Below are positions 49,835-60,284 of a stretch of DNA of 64,000 nt, piece by piece; position 1 is the first letter of the stretch; each line of letters begins with the position of its first letter. Under the pieces are notes generated by a model. It saw only the letters and a program-made list of their open reading frames with translations, searched no databases and was not told the origin of the DNA. Position numbers and translations under genes: made by a program. The stretch is from Streptomyces rubrogriseus (GTDB lineage Bacteria; Actinomycetota; Actinomycetes; Streptomycetales; Streptomycetaceae): assembly GCF_027947575.1 (NCBI RefSeq), contig NZ_CP116256.1, positions 7,564,001-7,628,000 of the forward strand, given 5' to 3'.

Positions 49835-50278
49835 CTACTGCGCGACCTGGGTGATCTCGAACGGCTGCGGCTGCTGCGCGCCGTGCGGGTGCTGGTCACC
49901 CTTGTAGACCTTCAGCTTCGAGAGCATCTGACGGCCCAGGGAGTTCTTCGGGAGCATGCCCTTGATGGCCTTCTCGACGGCCTTCTCCGGGTTCTTGTCC
50001 AGGAGCTCGTCGTAGCGCACGGAGCGCAGACCGCCCGGGTAGCCGGAGTGGCGGTACGCCATCTTCTGGGTCCGCTTGTTGCCGGAGAGGTGCACCTTGT
50101 CGGCGTTGATGATGATGACGAAGTCACCGGTGTCGACGTGGGGCGCGTAGATCGGCTTGTGCTTGCCGCGCAGGATGGAGGCCGCAGTGGTGGCCAGACG
50201 ACCCAGGACTACGTCCTGGGCGTCGATGACGTGCCACTGGCGCGTCACATCGCCGGGCTTGGGGCTGTACGTACGCAC
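49835..50278 (-). CDS. rplM: Ribosomal protein L13
   Basis: 147 aa. [20 protein letters not shown] at the start, [11 protein letters not shown] and [19 protein letters not shown] typical of L13. GTG start. Its upstream gap (50279-50485) presumably carries the promoter. Confidence 0.98.
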   Translation of the reverse strand: MRTYSPKPGDVTRQWHVIDAQDVVLGRLATTAASILRGKHKPIYAPHVDTGDFVIIINADKVHLSGNKRTQKMAYRHSGYPGGLRSVRYDELLDKNPEKAVEKAIKGMLPKNSLGRQMLSKLKVYKGDQHPHGAQQPQPFEITQVAQ

Positions 50279-50485
50279 GGTTCGTAGCCTTCGCTTCTTC
50301 AGTGAGTGGTCCTGACATGGTCACCGAAGACGATCACGACAGCCCTGACCGCACCGCGGTGACGCATACCGCGTGCAGGTCGCTGGTCATCGGTCCCGGT
50401 GGACCGGTGTAAGGGCCCCTCACGTGAGAATGAGCAAGCCAATACACATACGACTGTGCAGAATACCCGGGCCCCGGCGGCCGGG

Positions 50486-51691
50486 TCAAAACGGGGCCGC
50501 GGGAGCGCGCTCCGGTTCCGGCGCACGCCCCGGGGGGACCCGCTCTCCGGCGCCCGTCGGACCGGTCCTGGCCTGCCGAGCGACCGTCACCGCGAGGACG
50601 CACAGCGTGAACGCGTCCCGGAAGGCACGCCGCCGCTCCCCCTCCAGCCAGGGCCAGGTCAGCCCGGGTGCCTGGGGCACCAGGGCGATCCAGAACCACA
50701 CCCCGCGGGCCACCGACCCGGCGTACGGCAGCCCGGCGAGCAGCAGCGGCAGGGCGACCAGGAGGTAGTGGTCGTAGGACGGCCGGGAGACGAGGAACGC
50801 CGACAGCATCAGCCCCGCGCCGGTCTCCGCGAGCCGCAGCGGACCGGGGTCGGCACGGCGCCAGCGCCGGTACGCGCAGAGCACCCCGGCCGAGGCCGCC
50901 GCCACCGCGAGCCCCTGCGCGAGCGCCGGCGGCACCCCGAGCCGGGGCAGTACGGCCGCCGGGGAGGCCTCGTAGAGCCGTACGAAGCCGTCGTCGCCGT
51001 GCAGCAGGAAGGGCAGGGTGCGGGTGAAGAAGCCCGCCGGGTCGGGCATCGCCAGCGCCGCCGCGGCCGAGGCCAGGGCGGGCACCAGGACGGCCGCGGC
51101 CAGCGCCCGCCACCGCCCGGCGAAGAGGAAGAGCAGGACGACGGGCGCGAGCAGCGGCTTGAGCGCCACGGCCGCCCCGATGACGACCCCCGCCCCCGTC
51201 CAGCGCCCCCGGCTCGCCAGCAGCAGGGCCAGCGGCAGCGCCACCGTCGCGGTCACCGTCCAGTTGCCGAGCCGCACCAGGTGCCCGAACGGCGCGAAAC
51301 CCAGCGCTAGCCCGGTCAGCCCGAGGACCGCGAGCCTGCTGCCCAGCGGTACCCGGTGCAGGCGCAGCGCGCAGGCCCAGGCCAGCGCCAGCAGGACGGT
51401 CACCGCGCAGGGCACCAGGACCCGCAGCACGGCCCCGGGCAGCAGCGCCTGCGGGACGGCGGCCAGAACGGCGCTCGGCAGGTACAGGAAGTGCGGATCG
51501 TCGTACGGGGAGCCACCGGCCAGCCAGGTGCGGGCGGCCCGCACGACGATCGCGTTGTCCATCCCGCCGTCCGAGGTCGTCCGTGCCGCGTGCGCGGCGG
51601 ACGCCGCCAGCACCGTCACCAGCACCGCCCACGGATGCCGTCCCGCCGGCCGCACCAACCACCCGGAGATGTCGCTTTTGCCCGTCCGCAT
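50486..51691 (-). CDS. GT87-type polyprenyl-phosphate mannosyltransferase-like membrane protein
   Basis: 401 aa, about ten transmembrane segments. Between the first helices is an extracytoplasmic loop GSPYDDPHFLYLPSA, the place of the catalytic Asp in DUF2029/GT87 (PimE-like) enzymes; ALKPLLAPVVLLF is also typical. Acceptor unknown. The ATG 51691 has TAGCGT (51699-51704) 7 nt upstream and no ribosome binding site. Confidence 0.88.
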   Translation of the reverse strand: MRTGKSDISGWLVRPAGRHPWAVLVTVLAASAAHAARTTSDGGMDNAIVVRAARTWLAGGSPYDDPHFLYLPSAVLAAVPQALLPGAVLRVLVPCAVTVLLALAWACALRLHRVPLGSRLAVLGLTGLALGFAPFGHLVRLGNWTVTATVALPLALLLASRGRWTGAGVVIGAAVALKPLLAPVVLLFLFAGRWRALAAAVLVPALASAAAALAMPDPAGFFTRTLPFLLHGDDGFVRLYEASPAAVLPRLGVPPALAQGLAVAAASAGVLCAYRRWRRADPGPLRLAETGAGLMLSAFLVSRPSYDHYLLVALPLLLAGLPYAGSVARGVWFWIALVPQAPGLTWPWLEGERRRAFRDAFTLCVLAVTVARQARTGPTGAGERVPPGRAPEPERAPAAPF

Positions 51692-51698
51692 GCACGGA

Positions 51699-51704
51699 AC
51701 GCTA
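51699..51704 (-). promoter_or_regulatory. Putative -10 box of GT87-type gene
   Basis: TAGCGT ending 7 nt before ATG 51691. Confidence 0.5.
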
Positions 51705-51752
51705 GGCCCTGCGGGCCCCAAGTCCCGGCACCAGCACGCCCCTCGGCCCGTC

Positions 51753-51758
51753 TAAGAT
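51753..51758 (+). promoter_or_regulatory. Putative -10 box of the 303-aa gene
   Basis: TAAGAT ending 7 nt before ATG 51766; no ribosome binding site, so leaderless expression is likely. Confidence 0.5.
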
Positions 51759-51765
51759 GCGGCCC

Positions 51766-52677
51766 ATGAGCTTTGGGCAGGGGGGACCTCAGTCGCAGTG
51801 GGATCCCTGGACACCGCAATCGCAGCAGCCGCAGCAGCAACCGCAGTCGCAGCAGCCCTGGAACAGCCGGAACAGTGACGACACGCCGGACTGGGCTGCC
51901 CTCGCCGAGGCCTCCGAGGCCCGTGCCAAGCGGCGCCGGCTGTTCTTCATCGGCGGCGGCGCGCTGGCCACCGTGGCGATAGCCAGTGCCGTCGCGGTGG
52001 CCGTGGTCTCGGCCAACGGCTCCGACCAGGCGTCCGACGGCGGTTCCTCCCAGCTCCCCACGACCGCGGAGATACCCAGCGCGACGGCCACCGAGCCGTC
52101 CTTCGCCCCGACCAGCGCCCCGCCGCCGCTGGACCCGAAGGACTTCGTCTCCAGCGTCAAGAAGGACAAGGCCCCGCTCAGCCCGGACCTGCTCTTCCCC
52201 GGGACCCAGCTGACCATGGGTGAGACGGTCTACAAGAAGGGCCCGACGGCCGACACCCGCACCTGCGGCTCCGCCGCCCAGGGCACCCTGCCGAAGGTCC
52301 TCGACACCAACAAGTGCACGCGCCTGATCCGCGTCACCTACACCCAGGGCGACACCGCCGTGACGGTCGGCGTGGCCGTCTTCGACACCGAGGCGCAGGC
52401 CGCGAAGGCCAAGAAGGACGCCGACAAGAAGAGCATCGTGCGCTCCCTGTCCGGCGGCGGCGTCAAGTCCTTCTGCACCGGCGCCGTCTGCCGCTCCACC
52501 ACCAACTCCTACGGCCGTTACGCCTACTTCACGGTGGCCGGCTTCACCGGCGCCAAGGACGTCACGGAGAAGTCCACCGGCGTGTTCCGGGCCGGTGACG
52601 ACCTGGCCGAGTTCGCCTTCCGGCAGATCCGCCGGCGCGGTGAGGCCCAGGCGTCGGCGGCGGCGGAGGCGGGCTGA
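51766..52677 (+). CDS. Membrane-anchored protein with Gln-rich N-terminus
   Basis: 303 aa. The cytoplasmic start is Gln/Pro/Ser-rich (SQQPQQQPQSQQPW) with ~60 residues before one transmembrane helix (LFFIGGGALATVAIASAVAV). The outer part has a Ser/Thr/Pro linker and a domain with four Cys (ADTRTCGSA, TNKCTRLIRV, SFCTGAVCRS), probably disulfide-linked. Function unknown. Divergent from the GT87-type gene, convergent with truA. Confidence 0.87.
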   Translation: MSFGQGGPQSQWDPWTPQSQQPQQQPQSQQPWNSRNSDDTPDWAALAEASEARAKRRRLFFIGGGALATVAIASAVAVAVVSANGSDQASDGGSSQLPTTAEIPSATATEPSFAPTSAPPPLDPKDFVSSVKKDKAPLSPDLLFPGTQLTMGETVYKKGPTADTRTCGSAAQGTLPKVLDTNKCTRLIRVTYTQGDTAVTVGVAVFDTEAQAAKAKKDADKKSIVRSLSGGGVKSFCTGAVCRSTTNSYGRYAYFTVAGFTGAKDVTEKSTGVFRAGDDLAEFAFRQIRRRGEAQASAAAEAG

Positions 52678-52696
52678 CGGCCCACCGCCCGCCCCG

Positions 52697-53551
52697 TCAG
52701 CAGCAGCCGGTTCCCGGCAGCGACCGCTTGTTGCGCGCCTCCTTGTTCCGGGCGGCCAGCAGCTCGTCGGCCGGGTAACCGACCTCCTCAAGCGTCAGCC
52801 CGTGCGGCCGTACGACGTGCACGGCCGAGTCCCGTACCCCCGCGGCGAGCACCTTGGCCGGCCACTCGGGCCCGCGGTGCCCGTCGCCGACGAACAGCAG
52901 CGCCCCGATCAGCGAGCGCACCATGTTGTGGCAGAAGGCGTCGGCCCGCACGGTGGCGGTGACGATCCCGTCCTCACCCCGCACGAGACTCAGCTCCTGC
53001 AACGTCCGGATGGTGGTCGCCCCCTCCCGCTTCTTGCAGTAGGCGGCGAAGTCGTGCTCGCCCAGCAGCCCCCGGGCGGCCGCGTTCATGGCATCGACGT
53101 CGAGCGGCCAGTCGTGCCACAGCACGTGCCCGCGCAGCAGCGGGTCGACGCCGCCCGGGTTGTCGGTGACCCGGTAGGCGTAGCGCCGCCAGACCGCCGA
53201 GAACCGCGCGTTGAAGCCGCTCGGCGCCTCCCTGAGCGCCCAGACCCGCACGTCCCTGGGCAGCCGCCCCGCGAGCCGCTTGAGCAGCTTCACGTGGTGC
53301 TCGGCCCACACCTCGCGCGGCAGATCGACATGGGCGACCTGCCCCCGCGCGTGCACCCCGGCGTCGGTCCGCCCCGCCACCGTCAGCTCGTACGTCTCCC
53401 GCGACCGGGTGACCGTCCGCAACGCGTCCTCGATCTCCCCCTGCACGGTCCGCCGCCCCCCGGCCTGCTTGGCCCACCCGGAGAACTCGCTCCCGTCGTA
53501 GGAGAGATCCAGCCGCACCCGCACGAACCCGGCCTCAACTTCGTCACTCAC
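52697..53551 (-). CDS. truA: tRNA pseudouridine(38-40) synthase
   Basis: 284 aa. [19 protein letters not shown] at the start; catalytic Asp in [19 protein letters not shown]; later [19 protein letters not shown]. Near-standard length. Lies downstream of rplQ with a terminator between. Confidence 0.97.
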   Translation of the reverse strand: MSDEVEAGFVRVRLDLSYDGSEFSGWAKQAGGRRTVQGEIEDALRTVTRSRETYELTVAGRTDAGVHARGQVAHVDLPREVWAEHHVKLLKRLAGRLPRDVRVWALREAPSGFNARFSAVWRRYAYRVTDNPGGVDPLLRGHVLWHDWPLDVDAMNAAARGLLGEHDFAAYCKKREGATTIRTLQELSLVRGEDGIVTATVRADAFCHNMVRSLIGALLFVGDGHRGPEWPAKVLAAGVRDSAVHVVRPHGLTLEEVGYPADELLAARNKEARNKRSLPGTGCC

Positions 53552-53577
53552 CCAGAGATCCTCTCAGCCAAACGAAA

Positions 53578-53609
53578 GCGGGCCCGCCCCTGAAAAGGAA
53601 CGGACCCGC
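53578..53609 (-). terminator. Terminator downstream of rplQ
   Basis: 13-bp stem GCGGGTCCGTTCC/GGGGCGGGCCCGC (minus strand, several G-U pairs) with TTTTCA loop, between rplQ and truA. Confidence 0.65.
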
Positions 53610-53612
53610 AAA

Positions 53613-53670
53613 CGCCCCGAAGGGGCGCGGGGAACTGCGCGACCAGCCACGACGAAAGCCGCAGCCGCAA
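53613..53670. repeat. Dispersed intergenic repeat, copy 3
   Basis: CGCCCCGAAGGGGCGCGGGG followed by AACTGCGCGACCAGCCACGA. Here between rplQ and its terminator. Confidence 0.85.
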
Positions 53671-53692
53671 TCACACAGCCCCCGGCAGACGC

Positions 53693-54199
53693 TTACGCGT
53701 CCTTCGACTCCTCGGCCGCAGCCTCGTCGTCGGCCTTGGTCGTGTCGACCTTGGTCTCCTCGGCAGCCGGAGCGGCCTCGGCGTCCTTGGCCGCACGCTT
53801 CGTCGCCGCCTCGGCCTCACCCGTGGCCTGCTGCGCCACGGTCAGCGCCTCGACCAGCTCGATGACGGCCATGGGCGCGTTGTCGCCACGGCGGTTACCG
53901 ATCTTGGTGATCCGGGTGTAGCCACCGGGACGGTTCTCGTAGCGCGGGCCGATCTCGGTGAAGAGCGTGTGGACGATGCTCTTGTCCGTGATCACCTGGA
54001 GCACCTGACGGCGGTTGTGAAGGTCGCCCTTCTTCGCCTTGGTGACCAGACGCTCGGCGTACGGACGCAGCTTGCGCGCCTTCGCCTCGGTGGTCGTGAT
54101 CTTGCCGTGCTCGAAGAGCGACTTCGCGAGGTTCGCGAGGAGCAGCTTCTCGTGCGCGGCGCTGCCGCCCAGACGGGCACCCTTGGTGGGCTTCGGCAT
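53693..54199 (-). CDS. rplQ: Ribosomal protein L17
   Basis: 168 aa: the L17 core ([49 protein letters not shown]) plus an Ala/Glu/Lys-rich C-terminal tail of about 45 residues, usual in actinobacteria. ATG start behind AGGAGAG. Follows rpoA. Confidence 0.98.
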   Translation of the reverse strand: MPKPTKGARLGGSAAHEKLLLANLAKSLFEHGKITTTEAKARKLRPYAERLVTKAKKGDLHNRRQVLQVITDKSIVHTLFTEIGPRYENRPGGYTRITKIGNRRGDNAPMAVIELVEALTVAQQATGEAEAATKRAAKDAEAAPAAEETKVDTTKADDEAAAEESKDA

Positions 54200-54280
54200 G
54201 ATGTCTCTCCTAGGTGTCTGCCCCGGCCGTATCAGGTACCGAAGTCAGTATCCGAGCAGGCGGTCGCCTGTCGGAGATCC

Positions 54281-54302
54281 GGGGCGCCTTCGCAAGCGCC
54301 CC
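54281..54302 (-). other. Hairpin between rpoA and rplQ
   Basis: Perfect 7-bp stem GGGGCGC/GCGCCCC with an 8-base loop, no U-tract. Possible processing site. Confidence 0.4.
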
Positions 54303-54310
54303 GGAGGGTC

Positions 54311-54391
54311 CGCGCCCCAAAGGGGCGCGGGGCTGTACTCATGTGCGGCTCCGCCGCGTGGGCGCGACCAGCCACGACGGACCGGCAGCCG
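54311..54391. repeat. Dispersed intergenic repeat, copy 4 (long variant)
   Basis: GCGCCCCAAAGGGGCGCGGG, then an extra ~30 bases (TGTGCGGCTCCGCCGCGTGG part) and GCGCGACCAGCCACGACGGA. Between rpoA and rplQ. Confidence 0.85.
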
Positions 54392-54393
54392 AA

Positions 54394-55416
54394 TCAGTAC
54401 TGCTCGGTCTCCACGAAACCGGCGTCCGCGTCGTCGTCGGCGCCGAAGGCGTCCGCGGCGGCGGTCGGGTCGAATCCGGGCGGGCTGTCCTTGAGCGCCA
54501 GGCCCATGCCGGCCAGCTTCGCCTTGACCTCGTCGATCGACTTCGCACCGAAGTTGCGGATGTCGAGCAGGTCGGCCTCGGAGCGAGCAACCAGCTCGCC
54601 CACGGAGTGGATGCCCTCGCGCTTGAGGCAGTTGTACGACCGAACGGTGAGCTCCAGCTCCTCGATCGGCAGCGCCAGGTCGGCGGCGAGCGCGGCGTCC
54701 GTCGGGGACGGACCCATGTCGATGCCCTCGGCGTCGATGTTCAGCTCGCGGGCGAGACCGAACAGCTCGACCAGGGTCTTACCGGCCGACGCCATGGCGT
54801 CGCGCGGACGCATGGCCTGCTTGGTCTCGACGTCGACGATCAGCTTGTCGAAGTCGGTGCGCTGCTCGACACGCGTGGCCTCGACCTTGTACGTGACCTT
54901 GAGAACCGGCGAGTAGATCGAGTCGACCGGGATGCGCCCGATCTCCTGACCGACCTGCTTGTTCTGCACGGCGGAGACGTAGCCGCGACCGCGCTCGACG
55001 GTCAGCTCCATCTCCAGCTTGCCCTTGCCGTTGAGCGTGGCGAGGACGAGGTCGGGGTTGTGCACCTCGACACCGGCCGGGGGCGCGATGTCGGCGGCGG
55101 TGACCAGACCCGGGCCCTGCTTGCGCAGGTACATCACGACCGGCTCGTCGTGCTCCGAGGAGACGACCAGCTGCTTGATGTTGAGGATCAGGTCGGTGAC
55201 GTCCTCCTTGACGCCCGGCACGGTGGTGAACTCGTGCAGGACACCGTCGATGCGGATGCTGGTGACAGCAGCGCCGGGGATCGACGAGAGGAGGGTGCGG
55301 CGGAGGGAGTTGCCGAGGGTGTAGCCGAAGCCCGGCTCCAGCGGCTCGATGACGAACCGGGAGCGGAACTCGTCGACGACCTCTTCGGTCAACGAGGGAC
55401 GCTGAGCGATCAGCAT
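54394..55416 (-). CDS. rpoA: RNA polymerase alpha subunit
   Basis: 340 aa. N-terminal dimerisation domain ([40 protein letters not shown]) and C-terminal domain ([40 protein letters not shown]), acidic tail. Standard. ATG start with GAAGGAT upstream. Confidence 0.99.
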   Translation of the reverse strand: MLIAQRPSLTEEVVDEFRSRFVIEPLEPGFGYTLGNSLRRTLLSSIPGAAVTSIRIDGVLHEFTTVPGVKEDVTDLILNIKQLVVSSEHDEPVVMYLRKQGPGLVTAADIAPPAGVEVHNPDLVLATLNGKGKLEMELTVERGRGYVSAVQNKQVGQEIGRIPVDSIYSPVLKVTYKVEATRVEQRTDFDKLIVDVETKQAMRPRDAMASAGKTLVELFGLARELNIDAEGIDMGPSPTDAALAADLALPIEELELTVRSYNCLKREGIHSVGELVARSEADLLDIRNFGAKSIDEVKAKLAGMGLALKDSPPGFDPTAAADAFGADDDADAGFVETEQY

Positions 55417-55554
55417 GTGGTGATCCTTCAGTCAGGGGCGCCCGCTATTTGACGCCCGACTAGTACTGCAAGGGTACGGGCGATACGACCCGAAAGAGCC
55501 GTACCGCCCGGAAACCCTGGTGAAGCGTTGAAGCGATGCCGCGGTGAAGCGGGA

Positions 55555-55959
55555 TCAGACGCGACGACGCTTCGGCGGACGGCAGCCGTTGTGCGGGGTG
55601 GGCGTGACGTCCTGGATGGAGCCGACCTCGAGGCCGGTCGCCTGCAGGGAGCGGATGGCGGTCTCACGACCGGAACCCGGGCCCTTGACGAAGACGTCGA
55701 CCTTGCGCATGCCGTGCTCCTGCGCGCGACGGGCAGCCGACTCGGCGGCCATCTGCGCGGCGAACGGCGTGGACTTCCGGGAGCCCTTGAAGCCGACGTG
55801 GCCGGCGGAGGCCCAGGAGATCACGTTGCCGGTCGGGTCCGTGATGGACACGATCGTGTTGTTGAACGTGCTCTTGATGTGCGCGTGGCCGTGAGCGACG
55901 TTCTTCTTTTCCTTGCGGCGCACCTTCTTGGCAGCGCCCTGACGTCCCTTGGGGGGCAT
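55555..55959 (-). CDS. rpsK: Ribosomal protein S11
   Basis: 134 aa. [20 protein letters not shown] and the end [16 protein letters not shown] are diagnostic. GGAGAA ribosome binding site before the ATG. Confidence 0.99.
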   Translation of the reverse strand: MPPKGRQGAAKKVRRKEKKNVAHGHAHIKSTFNNTIVSITDPTGNVISWASAGHVGFKGSRKSTPFAAQMAAESAARRAQEHGMRKVDVFVKGPGSGRETAIRSLQATGLEVGSIQDVTPTPHNGCRPPKRRRV

Positions 55960-56026
55960 GTCGTTCTCCTACGGGAGGTGGTCGGTCCTACAGCGAAGAC
56001 CGCTGGACGGCGAAGTCCGCTGCGGA

Positions 56027-56407
56027 CTACTTCTTGCCCGGCTTCTTCTTGCCGGCGATGGCGCGACGCGGGCCCTTGCGGGTGCGGGCGTTGGTGCTGG
56101 TGCGCTGACCGCGGACGGGCAGACCGCGACGGTGGCGCAGACCCTGGTAGGTGCCGATCTCGACCTTGCGGCGGATGTCGGCCTGCACCTCGCGACGGAG
56201 GTCACCCTCGGTCTTGATGTTGTTGTCGACGTACTCGCGGATCGCGACGAGCTGCTCCTCGGAGAGGTCCCGAACACGGGTGTTCGGGTCCACGCCGGTG
56301 GCGGCGAGCGTCTGCTGCGAGAGGGTCCGGCCGATGCCGAACACGTAGGTGAGGGCGATCTCGACGCGCTTTTCGCGCGGGATGTCAACACCGGAAACGC
56401 GTGCCAT
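56027..56407 (-). CDS. rpsM: Ribosomal protein S13
   Basis: 126 aa. [20 protein letters not shown] and the C-terminal [20 protein letters not shown]. Upstream of rpsK in the alpha operon order. Confidence 0.99.
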   Translation of the reverse strand: MARVSGVDIPREKRVEIALTYVFGIGRTLSQQTLAATGVDPNTRVRDLSEEQLVAIREYVDNNIKTEGDLRREVQADIRRKVEIGTYQGLRHRRGLPVRGQRTSTNARTRKGPRRAIAGKKKPGKK

Positions 56408-56595
56408 TCAATGGCTCCAGTTGATTGTCGGAGGTCTTCCACAGAACCGGTCCCCGGCCGCCGTATGAGGTACGTATCGGGTCCCCGGCCTCCGAACCGG
56501 GGGTGTCGGACGCCTGGGCGCCCGGGTCCTGCGTATGAACATGTTCAGCTCGCGTCGCGCGAAGTCATGCGAATCGCGGAGGGAACGGTCAGGCT

Positions 56596-56709
56596 TCAGC
56601 CCTGGCGCTGCTTGTGGCGCGGGTTGTCGCAGATGACCATGACCCGACCGTGACGGCGGATCACCCTGCACTTGTCGCAGATCTTCTTGACGCTCGGCTT
56701 GACCTTCAT
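56596..56709 (-). CDS. rpmJ: Ribosomal protein L36
   Basis: 37 aa: begins [19 protein letters not shown] and ends RHKQRQG. The zinc ligands C11, C14, C27 and H32 are present, so this is the zinc-binding (C+) form. Lies between infA and rpsM. Confidence 0.98.
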   Translation of the reverse strand: MKVKPSVKKICDKCRVIRRHGRVMVICDNPRHKQRQG

Positions 56710-56777
56710 GGGTGTGAGGTTCTCCGGGTCAGTTGCCGGCGGACCCGCGCGCGGAGCACGCGGGACGTGGGCAAGAT

Positions 56778-56999
56778 CTACTTGTACCGGTAGACGATCC
56801 GGCCACGCGTCAGGTCGTACGGAGACAGCTCCACCACGACCCGGTCGTCAGGGAGGATGCGGATGTAGTGCATACGCATCTTGCCGCTGATGTGTGCCAG
56901 GACCTGGTGGCCGTTCTGGAGCTCGACCTTGAACATGGCGTTCGGAAGAGACTCGACGACAGTGCCCTCGATCTCGATGGCACCTTGCTTCTTGGCCAC
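56778..56999 (-). CDS. infA: Translation initiation factor IF-1
   Basis: 73 aa OB-fold protein: [20 protein letters not shown] and [18 protein letters not shown] start. Follows map. Confidence 0.99.
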   Translation of the reverse strand: MAKKQGAIEIEGTVVESLPNAMFKVELQNGHQVLAHISGKMRMHYIRILPDDRVVVELSPYDLTRGRIVYRYK

Positions 57000-57140
57000 G
57001 CTTCGCCCTTCGAATCGACTACCTTGATCGACTCATCGTGCAATCCTCCAGACATGGGGGTGCACGGGAGCCGACGAGTCAGTCTACGTCAGCGAACCCG
57101 GAAAGGCGAAACGAGGAAGTCTGCCCCGGATGCGAGATCG

Positions 57141-57977
57141 TTATGCAAGGGGGTCCGGCGCCGCCGTGATCCCCAGCTCCGCCAGCTTCGCCCTGCCGCC
57201 GTCGGGGGACGTCAGGACCAGCGGGCCCTGTTCCGTCAGGGCCACCGAGTGCTCCCAGTGGGAGGACCAGGTGCCGTCGGTCGTGATGACCGTCCACTCG
57301 TCCGACAGCACCTCGGTGCGGGGGGTGCCGAGGGAGACCATCGGCTCGATGGCGAGGCAGAAGCCGGGGACGAGCTTCGGGCCCTTGCCGCGGCGGCGGT
57401 CGACGTAGTTCAGCAGGTGCGGGTCCATGTGCATCTCGGTGCCGATGCCGTGGCCGCCGTAGTCCTCGATGATCCCGTACTTGCCGCCGCCGGGCTTGGG
57501 CTGGCGGCGGATGTAGGTCTCGATGGCGCGGGAGACGTCCACCAGGCGGTTGCCCTGCTTCATGGCCGCGATGCCCGCCCACATCGACTCCTCGGTCACC
57601 CGGGACAGCTCGACCAGCTCCGGGGAGTGACCGGAGCCGACGAAGGCCGTGTAGGCGGCGTCGCCGTGCCAGCCGTCGATGATCGCGCCGCAGTCGATGG
57701 AGATGACGTCGCCGTCCTTGAGCACCACGTCGTCGGACGGGATGCCGTGGACGACGACCTCGTTCACCGAGGTGCAGATGGTGGCGGGGAAGCCGCCGTA
57801 CCCGAGGAAGTTCGGCTTGGCGTCGTGCTCCGCGAGGACCTTGCGGGCGACCTGGTCCAGGTCCTTGGTCGTCGCGCCGGGCACGGCGGCCTCGCGGGTG
57901 GCCGCGTGGATGGCGGCGACGACCAGCCCCGCCTCGCGCATCTTGGCGATCTGCTCGGGGTTCTTGATCTGCACCAT
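57141..57977 (-). CDS. map: Methionine aminopeptidase, type I
   Basis: 278 aa. Removes N-terminal Met. Metal ligands in ISIDCGAIIDGWHGDAAYT (Asp, Asp), GGHGIGTEMH (His), AIEPMV (Glu) and the last Glu in SSHWEHSVALTE. ATG start chosen at MVQIKNPEQIAKMREAG; longer in-frame starts would add an unconserved stretch. Located between adk and infA, the usual order. Confidence 0.97.
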   Translation of the reverse strand: MVQIKNPEQIAKMREAGLVVAAIHAATREAAVPGATTKDLDQVARKVLAEHDAKPNFLGYGGFPATICTSVNEVVVHGIPSDDVVLKDGDVISIDCGAIIDGWHGDAAYTAFVGSGHSPELVELSRVTEESMWAGIAAMKQGNRLVDVSRAIETYIRRQPKPGGGKYGIIEDYGGHGIGTEMHMDPHLLNYVDRRRGKGPKLVPGFCLAIEPMVSLGTPRTEVLSDEWTVITTDGTWSSHWEHSVALTEQGPLVLTSPDGGRAKLAELGITAAPDPLA

Positions 57978-58088
57978 GGGGGCTGCGGCCTTTCTGGACT
58001 GGACCGGAGGAGGGAGGGACGGGGAGGGAATGAGGAACGGGGACGCGGTTCCACGATACGGCCCGCGGCCGTCCCACCCCACAGCACA

Positions 58089-58118
58089 GCCGCGGCCCCC
58101 TGAGCGAGGGACCGCGGC
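58089..58118 (-). terminator. Terminator-like hairpin between adk and map
   Basis: Stem GCCGCGG plus CCCT/AGGG with a short loop, 18 bases beyond the adk stop. It may partly end transcription of the secY-adk unit. Confidence 0.7.
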
Positions 58119-58135
58119 TGCAGCCGGGCGGAGTA

Positions 58136-58789
58136 CTACTGGTCGCGCTTGAGCGCCTCCAGCGCACGGCGGGTGACCTCGTCCACGGGGCCCGTCGCGG
58201 CGATGGTGGCGACCAGGCCCTGCGACTTGTAGTAGTCGATGATCGGCTCGGTCTGCGTGTGGTAGACCTCGAGCCGCTTGCGGACCGTCTCCTCGGAGTC
58301 GTCGTCCCGCTGGTACAGCTCGCCGCCGCAGACGTCGCAGACGCCTTCCTTCTTCGGCGGGGTGTACGTCACGTGGAAGACGTGGGCCGAGTCGTTGCGG
58401 CAGACGCGCCGGCCGGCGATCCGCTTGACGACCTCGTCCTCCGGGGCCTCCAGGTCCAGCACCGCGTCGAGCTTCATGTCCTCGGTCTCGAGCAGCTCGT
58501 CCAGCGCCTCGGCCTGGGAGACGTTCCGCGGGAAGCCGTCCAGCAGGAAGCCGCCCTCGGCGTCGGGCTGCTCCATGCGGTCCTTCGCCATGGCGATGGT
58601 GACCTCGTCCGGCACGAGATTGCCGGCGTCCATGTAGGACTTCGCGAGCTTGCCCAGTTCGGTCTGCTGGCTGATGTTCGCGCGGAACAGGTCGCCCGTG
58701 GAGATGTGCGGAATGTGCAGCGTCTCGGCAAGGCGGGTGGCCTGCGTTCCCTTTCCGGCACCCGGAGGCCCGACGAGGACGATTCGCAT
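58136..58789 (-). CDS. adk: Adenylate kinase
   Basis: 217 aa. P-loop GPPGAGKGTQATRLAE, NMP domain ISTGDLFRANI, DGFPRNVSQAEAL, and a long lid with CRNDSAHVFH and CDVCGG that can bind zinc. ATG overlaps the secY TGA by one base (TGATG), so coupled. Confidence 0.98.
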   Translation of the reverse strand: MRIVLVGPPGAGKGTQATRLAETLHIPHISTGDLFRANISQQTELGKLAKSYMDAGNLVPDEVTIAMAKDRMEQPDAEGGFLLDGFPRNVSQAEALDELLETEDMKLDAVLDLEAPEDEVVKRIAGRRVCRNDSAHVFHVTYTPPKKEGVCDVCGGELYQRDDDSEETVRKRLEVYHTQTEPIIDYYKSQGLVATIAATGPVDEVTRRALEALKRDQ

Positions 58790-60102
58790 CAGCGGAGGAA
58801 CCCTTCGTAATTGCGCTGCTGGAGCTGGCTCTCGATCTGCTTCACCGTCTCGAGACCGACACCCACGATGATCAGGATGCTGGTGCCACCGAACGGGAAG
58901 TTCTGGTTTGCCCCGAAACCAGCCAACGCCATTGTCGGGACGAGAGCGATCAGACCCAAGTACAGCGAACCCGGCCAGGTGATCCGGTTGAGTACGTAGC
59001 TCAGATACTCAGCGGTCGGTCGGCCAGCCCGGATGCCCGGGATGAAGCCACCATACTTCTTCATGTTGTCCGCGACTTCCTCGGGGTTGAACGAGATGGC
59101 CACGTAGAAGAAGGCGAAGAAGACGATCAGGAAGAAGTACAGGATGATGTGCGGCGTCGCCGCGGTGTCCGCGAGATTCTTCGTGATCCAGGTGGCCCAG
59201 CCCGCCGTCGAGTTCGAGAACTGGACGATCAGTGCCGGGATGTAGAGCAGCGACGAGGCGAAGATGACGGGGATGACACCCGCCTGGTTCACCTTGAGCG
59301 GGATGTACGTCGAGGTGCCGCCGTAGGAGCGGCGGCCGATCATGCGCTTCGCGTACTGCACGGGGATGCGGCGCTGGGCCTGCTCCACGAAGACCACCAG
59401 GCCGACCATGACCAGGCCGACGAGGATGACCGTGCCGAACTCGATCCAGCCGTCGGCCAGCTCGCCCTGCTTCTTGATGGCCCACAGAGCGGACGGGAAG
59501 GTCGCGGCGATCGAGATGAACATCAGGATCGACATGCCGTTGCCGATGCCGCGGTCGGTGATCAGCTCGCCGAGCCACATGACGACACAGGTACCGGCGG
59601 TCATGCAGATGACCATGACGACGGTGGTGAAGATCGCCTGGTCGGGCACGATCTGGCCGGCGACGGTGCAGCCGGAGAAGAGGGCGCCGCTGCGGGCGGT
59701 GGCCACCAGGCCGGTGCCCTGCAGGATGGCGAGCGCGACGGTCAGGTAACGGGTGTACTGCGTGATCTTCGCCGTACCGGCCTGGCCCTCCTTCTTGAGG
59801 GCTTCCAGGCGCGGGATCACGACGGTCAGCAGCTGCAGAATGATGCTCGCCGTGATGTACGGCATGATGCCGAGCGCGAAGACCGTGATCTGCAGCAGGG
59901 CGCCACCGCTGAACATGTTGACCAGGCCGAAGAGGCCCTGGTTGCCGGACGCCTGGTCCACGCACTCCTGGACGTTCTTGTAGTCGACGCCTGGAATGGG
60001 AATGTGGGTACCGAGTCGGTACACCACGATGATGCCGAGCGTGAAGAGCAGCTTCTTGCGCAGGTCGGGCGTCTTGAACGCCCGGGCGAACGCGGTGAGC
60101 AC
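58789..60102 (-). CDS. secY: Preprotein translocase subunit SecY
   Basis: 437 aa with ten transmembrane helices; channel of the Sec export system. Start MLTAFARAFKTPDLRKKLLF, FSGGALLQITVFALGIMPYI, and plug-region and C-terminal FNPEEVADNMKKYGGFIPGI, PTAEYLSYVLNRITWPGSLY. ATG start. Its own promoter is likely since a terminator stands between it and rplO. Confidence 0.99.
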   Translation of the reverse strand: MLTAFARAFKTPDLRKKLLFTLGIIVVYRLGTHIPIPGVDYKNVQECVDQASGNQGLFGLVNMFSGGALLQITVFALGIMPYITASIILQLLTVVIPRLEALKKEGQAGTAKITQYTRYLTVALAILQGTGLVATARSGALFSGCTVAGQIVPDQAIFTTVVMVICMTAGTCVVMWLGELITDRGIGNGMSILMFISIAATFPSALWAIKKQGELADGWIEFGTVILVGLVMVGLVVFVEQAQRRIPVQYAKRMIGRRSYGGTSTYIPLKVNQAGVIPVIFASSLLYIPALIVQFSNSTAGWATWITKNLADTAATPHIILYFFLIVFFAFFYVAISFNPEEVADNMKKYGGFIPGIRAGRPTAEYLSYVLNRITWPGSLYLGLIALVPTMALAGFGANQNFPFGGTSILIIVGVGLETVKQIESQLQQRNYEGFLR

Positions 60103-60178
60103 GGTGCCTCCTGCGACCCCCGCGCTACTGCGTCAAGGGTGACGGTCTTGAGGTTCGACTGACGACTGATAAGTGGAC

Positions 60179-60209
60179 GGCTAAGGGAGTAACGCTGAAC
60201 CGCCGTCAA
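60179..60209 (-). promoter_or_regulatory. Possible secY promoter
   Basis: TTGACG (60204-60209) and TTAGCC (60179-60184) separated by 19 bases, about 75 bases before secY. The spacing is long and the -10 weak. Confidence 0.35.
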
Positions 60210-60284
60210 GAGTGCCTCATGTGACGCACCCGTGAAAGAGGGCAGCGCAGGCCACCTTACCGGCGGGAGCACTCCCCTTGGAAC